Assembly (NCBI RefSeq): GCF_013409625.1 | Contig: NZ_JACCBF010000001.1 | Location: 620,001 to 684,000, forward strand | Direction: 5' to 3' | Source of the DNA: Nocardioides kongjuensis | Lineage (GTDB): Bacteria > Actinomycetota > Actinomycetes > Propionibacteriales > Nocardioidaceae | DNA length: 64,000 nt | Shown: in pieces, positions 42,720-49,826 of the stretch | Numbering within the stretch: the first letter of the stretch is position 1 | Layout of the letters: each line of letters begins with the position of its first letter | Notes under the pieces: model-generated | Told to the model about the DNA's origin: nothing | The model's database searches: none | What the model saw: only the letters and a program-made list of their open reading frames with translations | Position numbers and translations under genes: made by a program

Positions 42720-44153
42720 ATGCCGAGCAATCTCGTGGTCCGGGTCAAGGCGAGCTCCCCCGAGATCCAGGCGGGTCTGGCCGCGATCGCGAAGGAGCTG
42801 GACCTGCCGGGCGAGTTCCCCGCCGAGGTGACCGCGGCCGCCGAGCGGGCCGCCGCCGACGTCGTGCTGCCCGAGCTGGACCGCACCGACCTGCCGTTCA
42901 TCACCATCGACCCGGCCGGATCGATGGACCTCGACCAGGCGGTGCACATCGTGCGCGACGGCGACGGCTTCGTGGTGCACTACGCGATCGCCGACGTCGC
43001 GGCCTTCGTCAAGCCGGGCGACCCGGTCGACGTGGAGGCCAACAAGCGTGGCGAGACGCTCTACGGCGCCGGCACCCGGATCCCGCTGCATCCGCCGGCC
43101 CTGTCCGAGGGCGCCGCGTCGCTGCTGCCCGACCAGGTCCGCCCGGCCCTGCTGTGGACGATCCGGCTCGACGCGGAAGGCGCGCAGCTCGACGTACGCG
43201 TGGAGCGGGCGCGGGTGCGCTCGACGGCCCGCTGGTCGTACGTCGACGCGCAGGAGGCGCTCGACGCCGGCACCGCCGGTGAGGTGCTCGAGCTGCTGCG
43301 CGAGGTCGGGACGCTGCGCGAGCAGCAGGAGGTCGCGCGCGGCGGCATCTCCCTGCCGCTGCCCGAGCAGGAGGTCGACGAGACCGACGGCGGGTTCCGG
43401 CTGGTGTTCCGCGAGCAGCTGCCCGTCGAGCAGTGGAACGCGCAGGTCTCGCTGCTGACCGGCATGGGCGCCGCGTCGCTGATGGTCGGCGCCGGGGTCG
43501 GGATGCTGCGGACCCTGCCGCCGGCCGACCCGCGCGACGTCGCCCGGCTGCGGCGGGTCGCCAAGGGTCTGCGGATCTCGTGGCCCGAGGACATGGACTA
43601 CCCGGCGTTCGTGCGCTCGCTCGACCCGTCGGTCTCCCAGCACCAGGCGATGGTCGTCGCATGCACCCGGCTGCTGCGCGGCAGCGGCTACGCCTCCTTC
43701 GACGGCGAGCTCCCCGCGCAGACGCGCCACTCCGCGATCGCGGCGGAGTACGCCCACGTCACCGCGCCGCTGCGTCGCCTCGGCGACCGGTACGCCGGCG
43801 AGGTCTGCCTCGCCATCTGTGCCCGCACCCCCGTCCCCGACTGGGTGGCCGCCGCTCTGCCCGGGCTGCCGAAGACCCTGCAGGACTCCGCGCGCCGCGC
43901 CGGCTCCTACGAGCGCGCCGTGCTCGACCTGGTGGAGGCAGCCGTGCTCGCCGACCGGGTCGGCGAGCAGTTCGCGGGGGTGGTGACCAGCGTCCGTGAC
44001 GACGAGGCGACCTCGGGCGTCGTCGTCCTCGCCGAGGTCGGGGTCGAGGCCCCGGTCACCTCCACCGCGCCGCTGCCGCTGGGCGAGGACGTCACCGTCA
44101 CCCTCGCCACCGCCGACCTCGCGGCCCGCAAGGTCGCCTTCACGCTGCCGTGA
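42720..44153 (+). CDS. RNB-domain exoribonuclease (RNase II/R family)
   Basis: 477 residues. The RNB catalytic domain has the metal-binding block FITIDPAGSMDLDQAVHI, HYAIADVAAFV and PLHPPALSEGAASLLPD; YAHVTAPLRRLGDRY lies near the C-terminus. N-terminal cold-shock domains are absent and the C-terminal S1-like part is short, as in the compact actinobacterial RNB proteins. It should degrade single-stranded RNA 3' to 5'. It is apparently leaderless (TAAAGT 7 nt before the ATG) and overlaps cobU as GTGA. Confidence 0.94.
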   Translation: MPSNLVVRVKASSPEIQAGLAAIAKELDLPGEFPAEVTAAAERAAADVVLPELDRTDLPFITIDPAGSMDLDQAVHIVRDGDGFVVHYAIADVAAFVKPGDPVDVEANKRGETLYGAGTRIPLHPPALSEGAASLLPDQVRPALLWTIRLDAEGAQLDVRVERARVRSTARWSYVDAQEALDAGTAGEVLELLREVGTLREQQEVARGGISLPLPEQEVDETDGGFRLVFREQLPVEQWNAQVSLLTGMGAASLMVGAGVGMLRTLPPADPRDVARLRRVAKGLRISWPEDMDYPAFVRSLDPSVSQHQAMVVACTRLLRGSGYASFDGELPAQTRHSAIAAEYAHVTAPLRRLGDRYAGEVCLAICARTPVPDWVAAALPGLPKTLQDSARRAGSYERAVLDLVEAAVLADRVGEQFAGVVTSVRDDEATSGVVVLAEVGVEAPVTSTAPLPLGEDVTVTLATADLAARKVAFTLP

Positions 44154-44683
44154 GCCCGGGCGTGAAGGTCCTGGTCACCGGCGGCGTGCGGTCCGGCAAG
44201 TCCCGCCACGCCGAGTCGCTGCTCGCGGCCGCCGCGAGCGTCACGTACGTCGCCGCCGGTCCGGTGTACGACGACGCCGACTGGGCCGCCCGCATCGCCG
44301 CCCACCGGGCACGGCGGCCCAGCACCTGGTCGACCGAGGAGACCCGCGACGTCGCCGGCGTGCTCGGCGCTGCGGCCGAGCCGGTGCTCGTCGACTGCCT
44401 CGGCACCTGGCTCACCGGCGTCATCGACGACGCGGGACTGTGGGAGGCCCCGGTCGAGGAGGTCGAGGCCCACGTCCTCGGGCTGCTCGACGCGCTGCTC
44501 ACCGCCCTCGGCGCGACGGGGGAGCAGGTTGTGCTCGTGACGAACGAGGTCGGCCTCGGCGTCGTACCGGAGCACCGGTCGGCGCGCGTCTTCCGCGACC
44601 TCCTCGGCACCGTCAACCAGCGGGTGGCCGAGGCGTGCGACGAGGTGCACCTCGTGGTCGCCGGCAGGGTGCTGCGTCTGTAG
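44150..44683 (+). CDS. cobU: adenosylcobinamide kinase / adenosylcobinamide-phosphate guanylyltransferase
   Basis: 177 residues. P-loop VLVTGGVRSGKSRHAE, AHRARRPSTWST (the histidine region where GMP is attached), VLVDCLGTWLTG and LVTNEVGLGVVPEHRSARVF are all diagnostic. It phosphorylates adenosylcobinamide and transfers GMP to it. Here it is coupled by GTGA to an RNB nuclease and converges on cobS-cobT, so the three nucleotide-loop genes meet at one terminator rather than forming one operon. Confidence 0.97.
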   Translation: MSPGVKVLVTGGVRSGKSRHAESLLAAAASVTYVAAGPVYDDADWAARIAAHRARRPSTWSTEETRDVAGVLGAAAEPVLVDCLGTWLTGVIDDAGLWEAPVEEVEAHVLGLLDALLTALGATGEQVVLVTNEVGLGVVPEHRSARVFRDLLGTVNQRVAEACDEVHLVVAGRVLRL

Positions 44684-44741
44684 GGAGACGCTGATCGATC
44701 CCGGCCTGCTACGCGTCGCGCGGTCGATCAGCGGTTCCCTA
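44681..44741. terminator. bidirectional terminator made from both stop codons
   Basis: TAGGGA (44681-44686) pairs with TCCCTA (44736-44741) and CGCTGATCGA (44689-44698) with TCGATCAGCG (44724-44733), with a 2-nt internal mismatch on each side. The outer arms contain the cobU TAG and the cobS TAG. Confidence 0.65.
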
Positions 44742-45506
44742 GGCTCCCGCGAGCCCGATCAGCAGCACGGCGAGCGCGACCTCGATCCCGGCGCCGAACA
44801 CGTCACCGGTCACGCCGCCGAACCGCCGCACCGCGTGGGCCGTCAGGACGGCGACGACGACGAAGGCGGCCGCGACACCGACCGGCCCGCGGACCGGGTC
44901 CGCGAGCACCGAGAGAAGCGCCAGGCCCACCCAGCCGACCACCGCCACGAGCACCGGCACGCGCCGGGTGAACGTCACGCCCAGCCCGTCCGGCCGGGCG
45001 GGCGGGGCCAGGGTGCAGGCGGTGACCCACAGCGCGGCGCGCGAGGCGCACACGGTGGCACCGGCCAGGACGGCGGAGCGCACCTCGCCGCCGTACGACA
45101 CGAAGGCCGTCAGGGCGGCCGCCTGCGCCCCGAGCACGAGCACGAGCGCGGCGACGCCCGCCGGCCCCGCCGTGCCGCCCTTCATGACGGCCAGCGACCG
45201 CTCCCTGTCGTACGACGACGTGAGCCCGTCGGCGACGTCGGAGAGCCCGTCGAGGTGGAGCGCGCGGCTGCCGACGGCGAGGGCGGCGAGCGCCGTGAAG
45301 GCGACGGCCAGCGCGGGCAGCTCGAGGCGGCCGCCCGCCCACACGATCGCCCCGACCAGCACCCCCAGGGGCAGCACAGCCACAGGGGCGAGCAGCATCG
45401 CGCCGGTCGCGACACCGGGGGAGACCGTCAGCACCGCGGGGACCCGCAGCGCCGTCAGCATCCCGATCGACAGCCGCAGGCTGCGGCCGACGACGGCGAC
45501 GCTCAC
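44739..45506 (-). CDS. cobS: adenosylcobinamide-GDP ribazoletransferase (cobalamin synthase)
   Basis: 255 residues, an integral membrane protein with about six helices and the conserved cytosolic motif HLDGLSDVADGL, then SYDRERSLAVMKGGTAGPAG and GDVFGAGIEVA at the end. It joins adenosylcobinamide-GDP with alpha-ribazole (phosphate), the last ring-closing step of cobalamin. GTG 45506 overlaps the cobT stop as GTGA. Confidence 0.96.
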   Translation of the reverse strand: MSVAVVGRSLRLSIGMLTALRVPAVLTVSPGVATGAMLLAPVAVLPLGVLVGAIVWAGGRLELPALAVAFTALAALAVGSRALHLDGLSDVADGLTSSYDRERSLAVMKGGTAGPAGVAALVLVLGAQAAALTAFVSYGGEVRSAVLAGATVCASRAALWVTACTLAPPARPDGLGVTFTRRVPVLVAVVGWVGLALLSVLADPVRGPVGVAAAFVVVAVLTAHAVRRFGGVTGDVFGAGIEVALAVLLIGLAGA

Positions 45507-46546
45507 AGGCCCTCGGCGGGCGGCATCAGGTCGGCGAGCAGGGCCACGTCGCGCAGCAGCGCGACCGCCGAGCGCAGCACGGGGACGGCAGCCACGGCGC
45601 CGGAGCCCTCGCCCAGGCGCAGCCCGAGGTCGAGCACCGGCTCCAGCCCGAGCTTCTCCAGCGCCAGGGTCTGCGCGGGCTCGGTCGAGCGGTGCCCGGC
45701 GGCGAACCACGCGGCCGCGCCGGGCGCGATCCGGTCGGCGTACAGGGCGCAGGCAACGGACATCAGGCCGTCCAGCAGGACGGGTACGCCGCTCTCGGCG
45801 GCCTCCACGAGGTAGCCGACGGTCGCGACCAGGTCGGCGCTGCTCAGCGCGGTCAGCGCGTCCATCGGGTCGGCGATCCGGTCGCCGGCGCGGTCGAGCG
45901 CCTGCTGGACGACGACCTGCTTGTGGGTGAGCGCCGCATCGTCGACGCCGGTGCCGCGGCCGGTGACCTCGACGGCGGGCAGCCCGAGGGCCGCGGCGAC
46001 CATGGCGGCGGCCGGAGTCGTGTTGCCGATGCCCATGTCGCCGGACAGCAGCAGCTGGGCCCCCGCGGCGATCTCCTCGCGCGCGACGGTGCGGCCCGCC
46101 TCGAGGGCCCGGGTCGCCTCGTGCGCCGAGAGCGCGTCCTCGACGTGGACGGCGCCGCTGCTGCGTCGTACCTTGTGCGCCCGGACCTCGGCCGGCACAC
46201 CCTCGAGGTCGTCATCGACGCCCAGGTCGAGCACCCGGACGCTCACGCCGTGGGCAGCGGCGAGCGCCGAGACGCCGGCCTTGCCCATCACGAACGTGCG
46301 CACCATCGCCGGCGTGATCGCCGGCGGGTAGGCGGAGACGCCGTGCTGCGCGACGCCGTGGTCGCCGGCGAAGATCACCAGTCGCACGTTGTCGAGCGGC
46401 TGCGGCGGCACGACGCCCTGCGTCGCGGCGAGCCACACGCCGAGGTCGCCGAGGCGGCCCAGCGCGCCGGCCGGGGTGGCCAGGCCGGCCAGGCGCTCGG
46501 CAGCGGCGGAGCGGACGTCAGGATCGGGTGCGGCGAGGGCGCTCAT
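45503..46546 (-). CDS. cobT: nicotinate-nucleotide--dimethylbenzimidazole phosphoribosyltransferase
   Basis: 347 residues. It activates DMB by making alpha-ribazole phosphate. Motifs: FAGDHGVAQHGVSAYP, LSGDMGIGNTTPAAAM, VTGRGTGVDD and the C-terminal catalytic glutamate in LRLGEGSGAV. The frame is open upstream, but ATG 46546 gives the usual N-terminus. It heads cobT-cobS; a 37-residue membrane protein gene lies 44 bp upstream on the same strand. Confidence 0.96.
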   Translation of the reverse strand: MSALAAPDPDVRSAAAERLAGLATPAGALGRLGDLGVWLAATQGVVPPQPLDNVRLVIFAGDHGVAQHGVSAYPPAITPAMVRTFVMGKAGVSALAAAHGVSVRVLDLGVDDDLEGVPAEVRAHKVRRSSGAVHVEDALSAHEATRALEAGRTVAREEIAAGAQLLLSGDMGIGNTTPAAAMVAAALGLPAVEVTGRGTGVDDAALTHKQVVVQQALDRAGDRIADPMDALTALSSADLVATVGYLVEAAESGVPVLLDGLMSVACALYADRIAPGAAAWFAAGHRSTEPAQTLALEKLGLEPVLDLGLRLGEGSGAVAAVPVLRSAVALLRDVALLADLMPPAEGL

Positions 46547-46590
46547 GGTGCCGAACGCTACCGCCGTCGAGCCCTCCGCCACCGGCCTGC

Positions 46591-46704
46591 TCAGGTGAAG
46601 AGCATCACCAGCACCCCGGCCAGGGCGAGCATCATCAGGACGAGCACGATGCCCGACCACTCGTGCTCGTCGGTGTCGTGCAGGTCAGGCGTGTTCGCGG
46701 TCAT
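46591..46704 (-). CDS. 37-residue single-helix membrane protein
   Basis: The short frame begins MTANTPDLHDTDEHEW (acidic, His-containing head), then one transmembrane helix of about 20 residues (GIVLVLMMLALAGVLVMLF) and ends at TGA. A GGGGGG-A ribosome-binding site sits 5 nt before the ATG. It lies between the 2H phosphoesterase promoter and cobT, 44 bp from the latter, so it may be co-transcribed with cobT-cobS. The composition is clearly that of a real small membrane protein. Function unknown; it could assist CobS at the membrane, but that is speculation. Confidence 0.6.
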   Translation of the reverse strand: MTANTPDLHDTDEHEWSGIVLVLMMLALAGVLVMLFT

Positions 46705-46789
46705 GGTTCCCCCCAGTGACGCGTGTTCCGAGTGTGTCGCCACGGGTCCAACGACCCAGTGGTGAGAACAGCACGGCCCGGGCCTGCCC

Positions 46790-46795
46790 TAGGGT
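46790..46795 (+). promoter_or_regulatory. TAGGGT -10 box, leaderless start
   Basis: TAGGGT ends 7 nt before the GTG at 46803 and no ribosome-binding site is present, the pattern of actinobacterial leaderless mRNAs. Confidence 0.5.
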
Positions 46796-46802
46796 CCGAG
46801 GC

Positions 46803-47363
46803 GTGGCCCACACCGTGCTCGTCGTCCCGGTACCCGCACTGGAGGGCTACATCCGCGGTCGGTGGGAGCACTACGACGCCGACTGGGTCTCCCGCGACCC
46901 CGCCTTCACCCACGCCCACATCACCGCGCTGGCGCCGTTCCGGCCCGCGCCGAGCGACGACGACCTCGCCCGGGTGGCCGCGATCGCGGCCACCACGCCG
47001 GCCGTCGAGTTCGTCCTCGACGAGGTCACCGCCTTCCCGGACGGCATCGTCCACGCCGTGCCGTCGCCCGCGGCGCCCTTCGCCGCGCTGACCGCACGGC
47101 TGTGGGAGGAGTTCCCGGACTGCCCGCCCTACGCGGGGGAGTTCGCGCACGTCGTACCGCACCTCACGCTGGACCGCCTCGGTCCCGACGTGTCGATCGC
47201 GACGGTGAGCGCCGACCTCGCCGGGACCCTCCCGGTGCGGGCGCGCGCGGACCGCCTCGAGCTGCACCGGTACGCCGAGCGCGACTGCCGGGTGCTGGCG
47301 AGCTGGTCACTGGCCGGGATCGGCGATCCGGTCGCGCAGCCAGGTCGTGGTGCCGGCCGGTAG
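46803..47363 (+). CDS. 2H phosphoesterase (2'-5' RNA ligase-like)
   Basis: 186 residues with the two histidine motifs of the 2H superfamily: HAHITALAPF near residue 38 and VPHLTLDRLG near residue 119. Such enzymes hydrolyse or form 2'-5' phosphodiester and cyclic phosphodiester bonds in small RNAs or nucleotides. GTG 46803 is leaderless-type. The last 57 bp overlap the end of the convergent gene at 47307-47570. Confidence 0.85.
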   Translation: MAHTVLVVPVPALEGYIRGRWEHYDADWVSRDPAFTHAHITALAPFRPAPSDDDLARVAAIAATTPAVEFVLDEVTAFPDGIVHAVPSPAAPFAALTARLWEEFPDCPPYAGEFAHVVPHLTLDRLGPDVSIATVSADLAGTLPVRARADRLELHRYAERDCRVLASWSLAGIGDPVAQPGRGAGR

Positions 47364-47570
47364 GCCCTTGAGCTTCGGGCGCGCGGGCAGGGGAGCCACG
47401 AGCAGCGCCGTTCCCTCGGGGAGGGACCACTTCAGCTCGTGGTAGACCCGGGACAGGCCGGCGTCGCTCTCGACGAGGGCCAGGCCGTCGGCGAGCGCAC
47501 GCAGCTCGGTCCACGGGCCCTGCGCGTCCTCGGGCACGGCGGTGGGGGACCAGGCGAGGTAGACGGCCAT
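47307..47570 (-). CDS. small hypothetical protein
   Basis: 87 residues, soluble, starting MAVYLAWSPTAVPEDAQG with the central motif VYHELKWSLPEGTALLVAPL. There is no cysteine, signal or known domain. Its 3' end is antisense to the end of the 2H phosphoesterase for 57 bp. It reads like a compact beta-alpha protein with good codon use, but I do not recognise the family. An upstream start at 47630 is less likely because it would cross the SMR gene stop. Confidence 0.55.
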   Translation of the reverse strand: MAVYLAWSPTAVPEDAQGPWTELRALADGLALVESDAGLSRVYHELKWSLPEGTALLVAPLPARPKLKGLPAGTTTWLRDRIADPGQ

Positions 47571-47599
47571 GAACGGCCGGTACCCGGCAGGTGCCGAGG

Positions 47600-47914
47600 T
47601 CAGTGCGCCAGCTTGAGCCCGATCACGCACCCGACCAGCCCGAGCAGCAGCAGGATCCGCACCGGGCTCGCCGGTTCGTCACCGCCGACCATCGCGATCA
47701 CCACCGTCAGCGCGGCGCCGATCCCGACCCACACGGCGTACGCCGTACCGACGGGCAGGGTCCGCATCGCCCACGCCAGACCGGCCATGCTGGCGGTCAG
47801 GGTCACCACGAAGACCACCGACGGACCCAGCCTGCTGAACCCCTCGGAGCGCGACAGGGCCGTCGCCCACGCCGCCTCGAGGACCCCGGAGAGCACCAGC
47901 ACCAACCACGCCAC
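47600..47914 (-). CDS. sugE: SMR-family exporter, SugE/Gdx type
   Basis: 104 residues, four transmembrane helices. The N-terminus (AWLVLVLSGVLEAAWATALSR) carries the essential Glu of helix 1, and the sequence style (EGFSRLGPS, LPVGTAYAVWVGIGAA) is that of SugE/Gdx, which export guanidinium-type cations as antiparallel dimers. GTG 47914 is chosen because it gives the standard SugE N-terminus; a GTG at 47923 is also possible. I looked for a guanidine riboswitch upstream and did not find one. Confidence 0.88.
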   Translation of the reverse strand: MAWLVLVLSGVLEAAWATALSRSEGFSRLGPSVVFVVTLTASMAGLAWAMRTLPVGTAYAVWVGIGAALTVVIAMVGGDEPASPVRILLLLGLVGCVIGLKLAH

Positions 47915-47972
47915 GACTGCCACATCCTTCGTGGCCGTCTTGTCGCGCTCCGGGTACGGCTCCCTCGTCCGG

Positions 47973-47989
47973 CAACCGGTCACCGGTTG
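47973..47989. promoter_or_regulatory. inverted repeat upstream of sugE
   Basis: CAACCGG-TCA-CCGGTTG, perfect 7-nt arms about 60 bp before sugE. Possible operator; no regulator gene is adjacent. Confidence 0.35.
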
Positions 47990-48013
47990 TACGTCCATCG
48001 TACGTCGCGTCGA

Positions 48014-48044
48014 TCGACACTCGTCGCCTCCGCACTGCTAGGCT
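48014..48044 (+). promoter_or_regulatory. candidate promoter of the cold-shock gene
   Basis: TCGACA (48014-48019) and TAGGCT (48039-48044), spacing 19 bp, point to the csp gene and would give a 5' leader of about 160 nt, the long leader expected of cold-shock genes. Confidence 0.4.
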
Positions 48045-48057
48045 CGTTTCCGTTGAA

Positions 48058-48079
48058 GAGCGCTCCGCAAGGAGTGCTC
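48058..48079 (+). promoter_or_regulatory. GNRA-capped hairpin in the csp 5' leader
   Basis: GAGCGCTCC-GCAA-GGAGTGCTC: nine base pairs (one G-T) closed by a GCAA tetraloop, placed a few bases after the predicted transcription start. The loop-side strand GGAG could be a decoy ribosome-binding site. It probably affects stability or temperature response of the mRNA. Confidence 0.45.
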
Positions 48080-48212
48080 CTGCTCTCTCGGTGGGGGCAG
48101 AACATCTTGTCGCTCTTGGTCTTCGGTTCAGCTGGGCATCAGGCAAGGGATGTCTTCAGCACCAACGGCCCGGCAGCTCGCCGGTCCGGAACACGAAACC
48201 AAGGAGAAAATC

Positions 48213-48416
48213 ATGGCTCAGGGCACCGTCAAGTGGTTCAACAGCGAGAAGGGCTTCGGCTTCATCGCCCCGGCCGACGGCACCCCGGACGTCTTCGTCC
48301 ACTTCTCGGCCATCCAGGGCACGGGCTACAAGTCGCTCGACGAGAACCAGCAGGTCGAGTTCGACGTCACCCAGGGCCCGAAGGGCCCCCAGGCGGAGAA
48401 CGTCCGCGCGATCTGA
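48213..48416 (+). CDS. cold-shock protein (CspA family)
   Basis: 67 residues, one cold-shock domain with RNP1 KGFGFIAP and RNP2 VFVHFSAI, starting [16 protein letters not shown]. It binds single-stranded RNA/DNA as a chaperone. ATG 48213 has AAGGAG 7 nt upstream; an in-frame ATG at 48150 is rejected. It is preceded by a long structured leader and followed by a strong terminator, so it is transcribed alone. Confidence 0.97.
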   Translation: MAQGTVKWFNSEKGFGFIAPADGTPDVFVHFSAIQGTGYKSLDENQQVEFDVTQGPKGPQAENVRAI

Positions 48417-48440
48417 CGCACCCCGTCTGACGCAACGCGT

Positions 48441-48468
48441 GGCCCCCGGCACCTCGGTGCCGGGGGCC
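48441..48468. terminator. strong GC hairpin terminator after csp
   Basis: GGCCCCCGGCAC-CTCG-GTGCCGGGGGCC, twelve perfect pairs and a 4-nt loop, between the csp stop and the convergent gene end at 48477. There is no T run. Confidence 0.75.
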
Positions 48469-48476
48469 GCGTGCGT

Positions 48477-48716
48477 CTACCAGCGCGGCAGCACCGCTGT
48501 CGGCATCCCGCCGTGCACGGCGGTCGCCAGGTTGGCCGCGACCTCGTAGGCGTCGGCGAAGCGTGGGAACTCCGCCCGCGACACCAGCACCCGGCTGCGC
48601 ACCTGCGCCACCCGCCCGGCCTTCACGTCGTCGTGGCGGCTCGTGAACACGTCGAAGGCGTAGACGTCGTACTCGTCACGCTCCTCCACGTCCGCCACCC
48701 CCGCCACCTCCGCCAC
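48477..48716 (-). CDS. small hypothetical protein, leaderless
   Basis: 79 residues from GTG 48716. After an acidic head (VEERDEYDVYAFDVF) comes VRSRVLVSRAEFPRFADAYEVAANLATAVHGG, a pattern of a small alpha/beta domain. No family recognised. TAGGCT on the minus strand ends 7 nt before GTG 48716, arguing for a leaderless start there; a GTG at 48698 behind GGAGG is the alternative (73 residues). It is divergent from the 40-residue zinc-ribbon gene with a similar leaderless promoter. Confidence 0.6.
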   Translation of the reverse strand: MAEVAGVADVEERDEYDVYAFDVFTSRHDDVKAGRVAQVRSRVLVSRAEFPRFADAYEVAANLATAVHGGMPTAVLPRW

Positions 48717-48756
48717 GTCCCGCAGCCTAGGCCGCCGCTGGCCTACCCTCGGCAGC

Positions 48757-48879
48757 GTGGCCGACCTGACCGAACCCTGTCCCAACTGCGGAACGCTGAT
48801 GCGCTGGGAGACCTCCCACGAGCGGTGCGACGGCTGCGGCTACATCCGCCCGTGCTGCGAGGGCGCGCCCTGCCACTGA
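48757..48879 (+). CDS. 40-residue cysteine-rich zinc-ribbon protein, leaderless
   Basis: The frame from GTG 48757 reads VADLTEPCPNCGTLMRWE, then HERCDGCGYIRPCC and ends GAPCH. Two CxxC knuckles (CPNC, CDGC) form a complete zinc-ribbon site, and further cysteines follow. TACCCT lies 7 nt before the GTG with no ribosome-binding site. Codon use is normal for the genome. A regulatory or RNA-polymerase-associated adaptor role is conceivable; function unknown. Confidence 0.65.
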   Translation: MADLTEPCPNCGTLMRWETSHERCDGCGYIRPCCEGAPCH

Positions 48880-48895
48880 GCCCTCGGACCGGGGC

Positions 48896-49693
48896 TCAGA
48901 CGTGACCGCTGAGCTGCGCCAGCCGGGTGGCGAGCCTGTCCACCAGGGCGCTGGCCTGCTTCGTGGTCAGCCCGTCGCCGTCGCCGAGGCTCGACACCGG
49001 CAGGACGTCGACCGACAAGCGGGCACCCCCGGCCAGCGCACGCAGCTCGTCGACCTTCGCGCCGAACGGTGAGCCACTGCCGGGGGAGTAGTAGCGGACG
49101 ACCTCGTCGAGGTCGCCGGCGAACAGGTCCGCCTTGGTGACGGCGATGACCAGCCACACCGGCTTGTCCCGGCGCACGGCCATCGACGCGATCCGGTGGG
49201 CGGTGATCGTCCAGTCCTCGAGCTCGGCGGCCAGCTGGTCCTCGCGCGAGGCGGTGGTGGGACCCGTCGTACCGCCGGCGCGGCGGGGCGTCGCGTAGCC
49301 GTTGGCCACGACGTGGATCACGCCGTCGACCGGCTCGTCGTGGAACACCTCGTCGAGCGCGCCGAGCCGGGTCGCGGCGTTGTCGCCGGGCACGACGAGG
49401 AACCGGAAGCCGTGGAGGCGCCGCGAGCGACGGGTACGACGCTCCATCACCGCCGAGCCCACCTCGCCCGCGCCGTCGGCCGGGCTGCGACGGGAGAGCC
49501 GGTCGGCGAGCTGGGTCTTGCCGACCCCGGTCATGCCCGTCACCGCGACGGTCGGGTAGCGGCGCCGCAGCGCGCGGCCCACCCGCTCGGGTGCGGCGGC
49601 CAGCGCGCCGAGCACGCCGGTGGCGACCGTGGCGCTCAGGGCCGCCACCCCGGGCTTGCGCACGACCGTGCGCGAACGACCACTCGGCGACAC
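48896..49693 (-). CDS. P-loop GTPase-like protein
   Basis: 265 residues. After a basic N-terminus with a hydrophobic stretch (VAALSATVATGVLGALAAAP) comes the P-loop VAVTGMTGVGKTQLADRL, a VVPGD strand and IAVTKADLF, a TKxD-type guanine motif. The long region between G1 and G3 is Arg-rich. It looks like a TRAFAC-type GTPase of unknown partner. GTG 49693 is chosen for AGGAGG upstream; the frame is open further but without a ribosome-binding site. Divergent from the ACT-domain gene. Confidence 0.75.
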   Translation of the reverse strand: MSPSGRSRTVVRKPGVAALSATVATGVLGALAAAPERVGRALRRRYPTVAVTGMTGVGKTQLADRLSRRSPADGAGEVGSAVMERRTRRSRRLHGFRFLVVPGDNAATRLGALDEVFHDEPVDGVIHVVANGYATPRRAGGTTGPTTASREDQLAAELEDWTITAHRIASMAVRRDKPVWLVIAVTKADLFAGDLDEVVRYYSPGSGSPFGAKVDELRALAGGARLSVDVLPVSSLGDGDGLTTKQASALVDRLATRLAQLSGHV

Positions 49694-49826
49694 GACGCCT
49701 CCTCCGGCTGCTGACGGTGTGGCTTCAGAGCCTACGTTCCGGGTGTCAGCGTCGAGGTTCGCCCGCTCCGCGACCGGCCGGGCCGAGGGGGTGCCGCGAC
49801 ACACCCCTCACGGCCTAGCCTGACCC

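Noticed and set aside
47915..48050. Possible guanidine riboswitch before the SugE-type gene
   Set aside because: I looked for the guanidine-I conserved core and for the paired ACGR-loop hairpins of guanidine-II and saw neither; only a short CAACCGG/CCGGTTG repeat is present.
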